The translations under genes and the position numbers were made by a program. The notes beneath the pieces are model-generated. The model made no database searches. It was not told the origin of the DNA and was given only the letters and a program-made list of their open reading frames with translations. From contig CAZECE010000143.1 of NCBI GenBank assembly GCA_964510525.1, positions 1 to 11,956 on the forward strand: a DNA stretch of 11,956 nucleotides. Reading direction: 5' to 3'. Positions 7,478 through 11,956 of this stretch are shown here, one piece after another. Every line of letters starts with the position of its first letter. The stretch's first letter is position 1. The DNA comes from CAZECE01 sp964510525. Lineage in GTDB: Bacteria > Pseudomonadota > Gammaproteobacteria > Pseudomonadales > JANQJO01.

Positions 7478-7645
7478 CCGTTGGTTTTATCAGGGGCTAA
7501 ATAATAGCGGAGAAGCTTGTCTTTTTTTGAATCTGTAGATGCGAAATGTACCATATTATGACAATCAAAAGGACCATTTTGAGGGCGCAACAATAAAATC
7601 CTGGACGATTGTCTAGAGCGCCCGTGTTTTTGGCTTTATTGACCG
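7478..7645. other. Intergenic spacer before the glycan operon
   Basis: This spacer separates the cyclophilin gene from the first glycan gene and is the widest gene-free stretch between them. A promoter for the glycan block should lie here. AT-rich hexamers occur on the minus strand near 7553-7558 (within CATAATATGG) and near 7501-7506 (TATTAT), but neither has a convincing -35 at proper spacing. The spacer also holds the imperfect inverted repeat listed separately and a small CAAAA/TTTTG repeat at 7566-7581. I see no ORF or RNA gene in it. Confidence 0.5.
7583..7623. repeat. Imperfect inverted repeat, possible terminator or regulatory hairpin
   Basis: GGGCGC at 7583-7588 pairs with GCGCCC at 7618-7623. 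Inside it, ACAAT at 7590-7594 pairs with ATTGT at 7608-7612, leaving a 1-nt and a 5-nt bulge and a 13-nt loop. On the plus strand the stem is followed by GTGTTTTT, like an intrinsic terminator, yet no plus-strand gene leads into it. On the minus strand, the direction of the genes, no T-run follows directly. It could be a weak terminator for the cyclophilin transcript or a leader hairpin of the glycan mRNA. Confidence 0.35.
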
Positions 7646-8314
7646 CTATTGAGCTGGCACTTCTGCCTCAACCGCAACCACCTGCCTAACCACCTTCTCA
7701 ATCACCACAGCCTCAACCGGTACATTCTGATGCATGCCTTTGCGCTCGGTAGGTGCTTTGGCAATGGCTTCGACCACGTCCATACCTTTTATAACCTCAC
7801 CAAACACCGCATAGCCAAAGCTGTTTGGGCTGTGGTTGAGGAAGTCGTTGTCGATGAGGTTGATAAAAAATTGTGCAGTAGCGCTGTCAACGACTTGGGT
7901 TCTGGCCATCGCAATGGTGCCTTTAAGGTTTTTGAGGCCGTTTTTGGCTTCGTTTTTAATCGGGTTTTGGGTGGGTTGCTTTTTGAGGTCTGGGGTAAAG
8001 CCGCCGCCTTGGATCATGAAGTTGGGGATGACGCGGTGGAAAATTAAGCCGTTATAAAAACCAGCGTCGACGTATGCGAGGAAGTTGGCAACGGAAATAG
8101 GGGCTTTTTCTTGGTTCAGTTTAATAACAATCGTGCCTTTGTTGGTGTGCATTTCAACAATTGGCGGCATCTCCGCTTTGGGGGTTGATTCAGTAGTTGC
8201 TGCGTCTGTGCGGGGTGGGGGTGGGCTGTTGCTCCAACCGAGTGGTGCCATCAAGAACAGCAGGGTGGCGAGCATTAGGTGTGAGATTGAAAACGAGTTT
8301 GTTCTAATATTCAT
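7646..8314 (-). CDS. Periplasmic cyclophilin-type peptidyl-prolyl cis-trans isomerase
   Basis: The 222-residue protein begins with a signal peptide: a hydrophobic run at about 11-26 (HLMLATLLFLMAPLGW), with cleavage likely near residues 28-30. A Pro/Thr/Ala-rich linker to about residue 50 follows. The cyclophilin domain spans about 53-208: NFLAYVDAGFYNGLIFHRV at 77-95 with catalytic Arg94, IPNFMIQGG at 96-104, AMAR at 135-138, QFFINL at 148-153 and FGYAVFGEV at 166-174. These are the conserved active-site blocks of bacterial PpiA/PpiB proteins, and the signal peptide makes it PpiA-like. It catalyses proline isomerisation during folding of exported proteins. The start is backed by AAGGAC 8 nt before the ATG. 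The gene lies 37 bp after the hydrolase gene and may share its transcript. The short Val/Ala/Glu-rich C-terminal tail (about 209-222) is unremarkable. Confidence 0.93.
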   Translation of the reverse strand: MNIRTNSFSISHLMLATLLFLMAPLGWSNSPPPPRTDAATTESTPKAEMPPIVEMHTNKGTIVIKLNQEKAPISVANFLAYVDAGFYNGLIFHRVIPNFMIQGGGFTPDLKKQPTQNPIKNEAKNGLKNLKGTIAMARTQVVDSATAQFFINLIDNDFLNHSPNSFGYAVFGEVIKGMDVVEAIAKAPTERKGMHQNVPVEAVVIEKVVRQVVAVEAEVPAQ

Positions 8315-8351
8315 GCTATTAAGTCCTTTTTAACAATAAGCCCTGGTGTCG

Positions 8352-9350
8352 CTAAAAACTGGGTTCTGTTTCGAGGGCGGTTTGGGTGATGGTCTCAGAC
8401 AAGTGTTTGTCAAAATCGATTCGCCAGCTTAAAAAATTCAGCACTTCAGACAGCATTTTTTTCGCACCACCTTTAATTTGCAAGCTGAACATCCAATGGT
8501 GCTCATGCGGGTGATCGATTTTATCGTAAAAACCGGTCGCATAGGTATGGTTTTGCTCTTTTAATGCGTTTGCGAGCGCAACTGATTGTGAAAACAAGGG
8601 GTCGGCTTCGGTGCCGCCAATAAAAATAGGCGGCAGTTGTGGATGCAGGTGGCGCAGCGGTGAGGCCAGTTCCACCTGTTGAGCGCGGTTTTTTCGAGCA
8701 TGGCCCAAAAAAGCTTGTTGCCAGAGGCCGCGCATGGGTAGCAGGTTAAATAGGCCGGCGTTCAAATCAAAGAGGCCGTGCAGCAACACCAACCCTTTAA
8801 TGGCGCTGGCTTTGGGGTGTCGCTGCATGCCTAATGCGTTACGCAAATAAGGGTGTTGTAAGGCCAAAGAGTAGGTCAGCGCTAAGTTGGCGCCCGCATT
8901 ATCACCAAACAAATACAGTTGCTGAGGATTGCCTTTTAACGAGTGTAGGGTTTGATGAATCCACAGAATGGCGTGATTGATGTCTTGGACTTGTTCGGTA
9001 TAGGTCGCATTGGGCGCGAGTCGATAATTGACGTTCACCACAATCACCCCGGTGTGGCACAGGCGTTTGCAAATTTCGGTATACGTACTTTTATCACCCG
9101 CAACCCAAAAGCCGCCGTGAATCACCACAGCCACCGGAAATTGTTGTTGGCCGTTAGTTTTAGCGGCAGGCGGTAAAAACACATCGGCTTTTTGCAGTGA
9201 GTGATCGCCATAAGCGCAGTTTCTCAGCACTTTGACCTTGGGCGTTTGAGCGTTTGAGCTGGCCGTCAGTTGCCGATAACGCCCTGCAATTTCTAAGGGC
9301 TGATGCAATGACTTTAAGGTGTAACTGAGGGCTGTTGAAAACGGATTCAC
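8352..9350 (-). CDS. Alpha/beta hydrolase, HSL/esterase type, with Asn at the nucleophile position
   Basis: The 332-residue protein has the esterase/lipase layout of the hormone-sensitive-lipase-like family: oxyanion-hole HGGFW at 78-82, NYRLAP at 108-113, a nucleophile-elbow block GDNAGA at 149-154, a late Asp250 in GGTEADPL, and a His cluster (His280, 283, 285, 286) for the third triad member. The elbow should read G-D-S-A-G. Here codon 151 (8900-8898) is AAT, so Asn replaces the catalytic Ser, and classical esterase activity would be lost unless the call is a base error. The rest of the fold looks intact, with no frameshift. There is no signal peptide, so it should be cytoplasmic. The frame starts with GTG (9350-9348); the next in-frame Met is far inside the domain. 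It follows the mgtE terminator and so needs its own promoter, for which I see no strong candidate. The natural substrate is unknown. Confidence 0.85.
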   Translation of the reverse strand: MNPFSTALSYTLKSLHQPLEIAGRYRQLTASSNAQTPKVKVLRNCAYGDHSLQKADVFLPPAAKTNGQQQFPVAVVIHGGFWVAGDKSTYTEICKRLCHTGVIVVNVNYRLAPNATYTEQVQDINHAILWIHQTLHSLKGNPQQLYLFGDNAGANLALTYSLALQHPYLRNALGMQRHPKASAIKGLVLLHGLFDLNAGLFNLLPMRGLWQQAFLGHARKNRAQQVELASPLRHLHPQLPPIFIGGTEADPLFSQSVALANALKEQNHTYATGFYDKIDHPHEHHWMFSLQIKGGAKKMLSEVLNFLSWRIDFDKHLSETITQTALETEPSF

Positions 9351-9403
9351 GGCACCGGTCGCCTTATGAATAAATAAAGAAAAGGAGTCGAAAAAATCAG
9401 GAT

Positions 9404-9432
9404 AACAAAAGCGCTTACAGGTTGGGAAGCGC
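9404..9432 (-). terminator. Intrinsic terminator after mgtE
   Basis: Read on the minus strand, GCGCTT (9432-9427) is followed by a 10-nt loop and AAGCGC (9416-9411), then TTTTGTT (9410-9404). This six-pair GC-rich stem plus T-run lies about 25 bp past the mgtE stop, so it should end the rapZ-mgtE transcript and separate it from the esterase gene. Confidence 0.65.
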
Positions 9433-9456
9433 GGGGCGTCGAACCGAATGAAAAAC

Positions 9457-10809
9457 CTAGTGGTAAAACCAGGCGGCGAGTCCTAAAAAAGAGCAAAAAC
9501 CAAACACGTCGGTGATGGTGGTGAGAATCACGCCACCTGCAATTGCCGGATCAATGTTCAGGTTTTTCAAAATAACCGGAATTAAGGTGCCTGAGATCAC
9601 CGCGACGATTAAGTTGCCCAAAATGGCAAAGGCAATCAAATAACCGATAAGTTTTTCATCAAACCACATCGCGGCCGTAACGCCGACAATGGTAGACCAC
9701 AGTATGCCGTTGATCAGCCCGACGCCCAGTTCCCGCGCCAGCACCCAGCGGGCGTTAGCGGATCCAATGTGTCCTAGTGCCAAGCCACGAATCACCAGGG
9801 TTAAGGTTTGAGTGCCGGCAATGCCGCCCATGCTGGCGACAATGGGCATCAAGACGGCCAGGGCGACTACTTGGTGGATGGTGTCTTGAAACAGGCCAAT
9901 CACGGCGGACGCAATAAACGCGGTGATCAGATTGATCCCCAACCAGGTCGCGCGGCGGCGGCTGCTGGTGATCAAGGGGGCAAAGGTGTCTTCTTCGTCG
10001 TCCAAGCCGACTTGGCTGAGCAAGGTGTGATCGGCTTCGACTCGAATAACGTCCAGGACGTCATCGACCGTGATTCGGCCCAGCAATTGATTGTTGTCAT
10101 CAACGACGGGCGCAGACACCCAATCAAAGCGTTCGAACAGGTGAGCAACGTCTGTGCTGGGTGTGAGTACATGAATTGGATTGAAATCGCTTAGCATGGC
10201 GTCGTGCACCCGGATGTCAGGATCGTCGGTAAGGAGAGTGGCGACGGGGAGCAGTCCTAAAAAACGATTGTCGCGATCCGTGACCAAAATATTGTCCGTT
10301 TGCGGCGGCAAGCTGTCGTGACGACGTAAATAGCGCAGCACCACTTCTAGGGTGATGTTGGAGCGCACGGTGACGACATCTGTGTTCATGATGCCGCCTG
10401 CGGTGTTCTCCGGAAAAGAGAGTACGGCTTCGACGCGTTCACGATCTTGGGTGCCCAGTTCGTGGAGGATTTTTTTGGTGACCTTGTCGGGCAGCTCTTG
10501 CAGCAAGTCAGCCAAATCATCGGTGTCGAGGTCGGTGGCTACTTGCAGCAGGTGGTCGGTGTTCATCTTGGAAAGAAAACCGGCGCGCACATCTTCAGCA
10601 AGGTGCTGCAAAATGTCGGCTTCGGAATCGGCTTCAATCAGCTGCCATAAAATCGCACGGCTGTGCGGGGGTGAGGATTCCAATAAATGAGCAATGTCGA
10701 CAGCGGGCAATGCGGCCAGCATCTGTTTGACTTGCGTAAAGATGCCACTTTCCAACGCCGTATTGAGTTGGTGAAGTTTGATTTGGGTGGCATCAGAAGT
10801 CAGGGTCAT
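9457..10809 (-). CDS. mgtE: Magnesium transporter MgtE
   Basis: The 450-residue protein has the full MgtE architecture. An acidic helical N domain covers about 1-135 (ending FPENTAGGIM at 132-141), followed by two CBS repeats at about 140-260 (VLVTDRD-like ILVTDRDNRFLG at 174-185; VVDDNNQLLGRITVDDVLDV at 235-254). A connecting helix precedes five membrane helices from about 287 to 449. The pore signature PIVASMGGIAGTQT lies at 322-335, and Asp434 in TITDVFGF matches the conserved pore Asp that coordinates Mg2+. MgtE is a Mg2+-selective homodimeric channel in the inner membrane; the N and CBS domains bind Mg2+ and close the pore when internal Mg2+ is high, so regulation is mainly at the protein level. 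Length is normal. The gene starts 21 bp after rapZ, presumably cotranscribed, and ends before a good terminator. Confidence 0.96.
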   Translation of the reverse strand: MTLTSDATQIKLHQLNTALESGIFTQVKQMLAALPAVDIAHLLESSPPHSRAILWQLIEADSEADILQHLAEDVRAGFLSKMNTDHLLQVATDLDTDDLADLLQELPDKVTKKILHELGTQDRERVEAVLSFPENTAGGIMNTDVVTVRSNITLEVVLRYLRRHDSLPPQTDNILVTDRDNRFLGLLPVATLLTDDPDIRVHDAMLSDFNPIHVLTPSTDVAHLFERFDWVSAPVVDDNNQLLGRITVDDVLDVIRVEADHTLLSQVGLDDEEDTFAPLITSSRRRATWLGINLITAFIASAVIGLFQDTIHQVVALAVLMPIVASMGGIAGTQTLTLVIRGLALGHIGSANARWVLARELGVGLINGILWSTIVGVTAAMWFDEKLIGYLIAFAILGNLIVAVISGTLIPVILKNLNIDPAIAGGVILTTITDVFGFCSFLGLAAWFYH

Positions 10810-10830
10810 GTATTGGGGGAACCTCAGTCG

Positions 10831-11709
10831 CTAAGCGAGTTCTCGATGGCGAACCAGGGTTTGTTCGTACTGGGCTTTGTAATGCTGGCCTAACTTTTCG
10901 GCTAAATAGACCGAGCGATGTTGGCCGCCAGTGCAGCCAATGGCCACGGTCATGTAACTTCTGTTGTTGGCAATGAACTTGGGCAGCCACTTATCCAAGT
11001 AAGAAGAAATATCGTTAAACATGTCTTCTACCAGGCTTTGTTGCTCAAGGTACTCAATAACCGGAGATTCTAATCCGGTGTGTGGTCTTAAGTTGGCAAT
11101 CCAGTGAGGGTTGGGTAAGCAGCGGACATCAAACACTTGGTCGGCGTCCGTCGGCAGGCCATTTTTAAAACCGAAGGAGTAAAAAAGCAAAGAGAGACCG
11201 GTGTCGCTTTCGTTAAAAATTTTCTGTTTCACCTGGTCGCGTAGCTGATGCAAACTCAAGTGGCTGGTTAATATCGTGGTGTGTGCGGCATTGGAAATCG
11301 GGGCGAGGAGCCTTTGCTCCTTTTCGAGCGCTTCTTTGAGGGAGTGTGCCTGATCTGAAAGCGGGTGTTTGCGGCGTGTTTCGCTGAAGCGTTTGAGTAG
11401 GGTGTTGTCGTCGGCGTCGAGAAAAATAATCTCGCAAGAAAATTTGGTGGTTTGTAATGAATTGATCACGGAAGGCAGTTGCGCCAGTTGTGATGGCAAG
11501 TTGCGAGCATCGATGCCGACAGCGATATTTGTGTTGTCTTGATTTCCGCTAGAGCTGTCGGCACTGGGTGCGGCTTCCATCTGGCGAATCAGTTCGGGGA
11601 GCAAACCCACAGGTAAATTATCAACGCAATACAGTCCCATGTCTTCGAGAACGTGGAGGGCAGTGGATTTTCCGGAGCCGGAACGGCCGCTGATAACGTA
11701 AAGTTTCAT
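10831..11709 (-). CDS. rapZ: RNase adapter protein RapZ (YvcJ/YhbJ family P-loop protein)
   Basis: The 292-residue protein carries the family hallmarks: Walker A GRSGSGKST at 8-16, MGLYCVDNLP at 24-33, GIDARN at 65-70 as the Walker B-like block, and the C-terminal GCTGGQHRSV at 258-267 (Cys259, His264, Arg265), which contributes to the metabolite-binding C-terminal domain. In Enterobacteria RapZ binds glucosamine-6-phosphate and delivers the sRNA GlmZ to RNase E, controlling glmS and so amino-sugar supply for the envelope; elsewhere its role is less clear. It is slightly longer than the usual 280-odd residues because of a Ser/Asn-rich insert at about 47-61. The gene that often follows it, npr/ptsO, is absent and mgtE comes next. 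The ATG at 11709-11707 lies right before the signature beta strand (MKLYVISG), fixing the start, although the ribosome-binding site is weak. Confidence 0.96.
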   Translation of the reverse strand: MKLYVISGRSGSGKSTALHVLEDMGLYCVDNLPVGLLPELIRQMEAAPSADSSSGNQDNTNIAVGIDARNLPSQLAQLPSVINSLQTTKFSCEIIFLDADDNTLLKRFSETRRKHPLSDQAHSLKEALEKEQRLLAPISNAAHTTILTSHLSLHQLRDQVKQKIFNESDTGLSLLFYSFGFKNGLPTDADQVFDVRCLPNPHWIANLRPHTGLESPVIEYLEQQSLVEDMFNDISSYLDKWLPKFIANNRSYMTVAIGCTGGQHRSVYLAEKLGQHYKAQYEQTLVRHRELA

Positions 11710-11816
11710 GGGAGCCTATTTGCTGGGTAATCGGCTTATAAGTATACCCGCTTACGGGAAAAGCGTGGCGATTTAAGGCGATTGTTTTTTTATGTTTTGG
11801 TTTCGATATTAGGTGC
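11710..11816. other. Gene-free leader between the repeat element and rapZ
   Basis: Apart from the weak promoter candidate just before rapZ, this stretch holds an AT-rich segment with a T-run on the plus strand near 11784-11790. I see no conserved gene. An open frame that crosses it on the minus strand is an accidental reading of the repeat and of the out-of-frame rapZ start. Confidence 0.5.
11741..11758 (-). promoter_or_regulatory. Weak candidate promoter element before rapZ
   Basis: On the minus strand TATACT (11746-11741) is a good -10 match about 32 bp before the rapZ ATG. Just upstream lies a small perfect hairpin, CCCG-TAAG-CGGG (11758-11747). No good -35 hexamer is present at 17-18 bp (GCCACG is the best available), so this is tentative. 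rapZ may instead be read from genes beyond the window. Confidence 0.25.
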
Positions 11817-11890
11817 GTCATTCCGTGCTTGACACGGAATCTAAGGGTAAGTGCTCTCAGCTGTGGATCCCAGGTCAAGCCTGGGATGAC
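11817..11890. repeat. Nested palindromic dispersed-type repeat element
   Basis: The element is bounded by GTCATTCC at 11817-11824 and GGGATGAC at 11883-11890, imperfect inverted ends. It contains two perfect hairpins. ATTCCGTG (11820-11827) pairs with CACGGAAT (11833-11840) around the loop CTTGA. ATCCCAGG (11867-11874) pairs with CCTGGGAT (11880-11887) around the loop TCAAG. The two loops are exact reverse complements, so the arms could also pair with each other as one long imperfect stem. This two-arm 'gtcattcc...ggatccc...gggatgac' design is a well-known kind of dispersed intergenic repeat in many proteobacteria. A role in mRNA ends or recombination is possible but not shown here. Confidence 0.75.
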
Positions 11891-11956
11891 GTTTTTACTG
11901 ATGCTGGGATGACGTTTTTACTGATGCTGGGATGACGTTTTTACTGATGCTGGGAT
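11881..11956. repeat. 23-bp perfect tandem repeat array (at least 3.3 copies, runs off window)
   Basis: Three identical 23-bp units occupy 11881-11903, 11904-11926 and 11927-11949, followed by 7 bp of a fourth at the window end. Each unit begins CTGGGATGACG, which is the right-hand end of the adjoining palindromic element, and continues with TTTTTACTGATG. The array therefore seems to have arisen by repeated duplication of that element's tail and flank. There are no spacers between units. Perfect identity suggests recent expansion, so copy number may vary between strains. It lies upstream of rapZ and no ORF depends on it. Confidence 0.9.

Noticed and set aside
7495..7565. A sigma-70 promoter for the glycan operon
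   Set aside because: The AT-rich -10-like hexamers (TAATAT, TATTAT) lack a matching -35 at 16-18 bp, so no specific promoter was called.
7649..8047. A 132-codon plus-strand open frame opposite the cyclophilin gene
   Set aside because: The minus-strand frame encodes a complete cyclophilin with signal peptide and active-site motifs. The antisense frame gives a composition-driven protein without a domain.
9808..10194. A 128-codon plus-strand open frame opposite mgtE
   Set aside because: It lies entirely inside the well-supported mgtE gene, and its product is low in recognisable structure.
10352..10690. A 112-codon plus-strand open frame opposite the MgtE N domain
   Set aside because: The Ser/Arg-rich translation is typical of the antisense of an acidic, Leu-rich coding sequence, with no gene-like features.
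11621..11878. An 85-codon minus-strand open frame overlapping the rapZ start and the repeat element
   Set aside because: It is the out-of-frame reading of the rapZ 5' end joined to the palindromic repeat. It has no recognisable domain and conflicts with the secure RapZ frame.
11881..11956. Possible CRISPR array
   Set aside because: The 23-bp repeats are directly head to tail with no spacers and no cas genes nearby. It is a tandem repeat.

Overview
The window looks like chromosomal DNA from a gammaproteobacterium. The best clue is rapZ followed directly by mgtE, a pairing I know from the rpoN-hpf-ptsN-rapZ-npr-mgtE neighbourhood of many gammaproteobacteria. I cannot place the genus. Every convincing gene lies on the minus strand, so transcription runs from high to low coordinates.

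Region A (about 11956 to 7646) is mostly housekeeping. It starts with an intergenic stretch holding a nested-palindrome repeat and a 23-bp tandem array that runs off the window. Then come rapZ (RNase adapter and nucleotide-binding regulator), mgtE (Mg2+ channel) and a good intrinsic terminator. These are followed by an alpha/beta hydrolase of the hormone-sensitive-lipase/esterase type, whose catalytic serine position reads Asn, and a periplasmic cyclophilin-type peptidyl-prolyl isomerase.

Region B (7477 to 1) is a tightly packed, AT-richer surface-glycan operon that runs off the left edge. In order of transcription it holds: a rhamnosyltransferase-like GT2; a protein with two tandem sugar-nucleotidyltransferase domains; a GtrA-like membrane protein; a dolichyl-phosphate-mannose-synthase-like GT2; a short glycerophosphodiesterase-like (GDPD) protein; a fusion of a GT-C-like polytopic membrane glycosyltransferase with a phosphoribulokinase/uridine-kinase-like domain; a HAD phosphatase; and the start of a class II aldolase. 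Several junctions overlap by 4 bp (ATGA) or abut, so coupled translation is likely.

As inference: GT2 plus GtrA plus GT-C is the usual kit for lipid-linked sugar donors used outside the cytoplasmic membrane. The kinase, nucleotidyltransferase, phosphatase, aldolase and GDPD-like genes are what one would expect for making and activating an unusual small phosphorylated building block, or a phosphodiester-linked decoration, for the same glycan. The kinase-GT-C fusion and the double nucleotidyltransferase are the most unusual parts. The product of the pathway cannot be read from the sequence alone.
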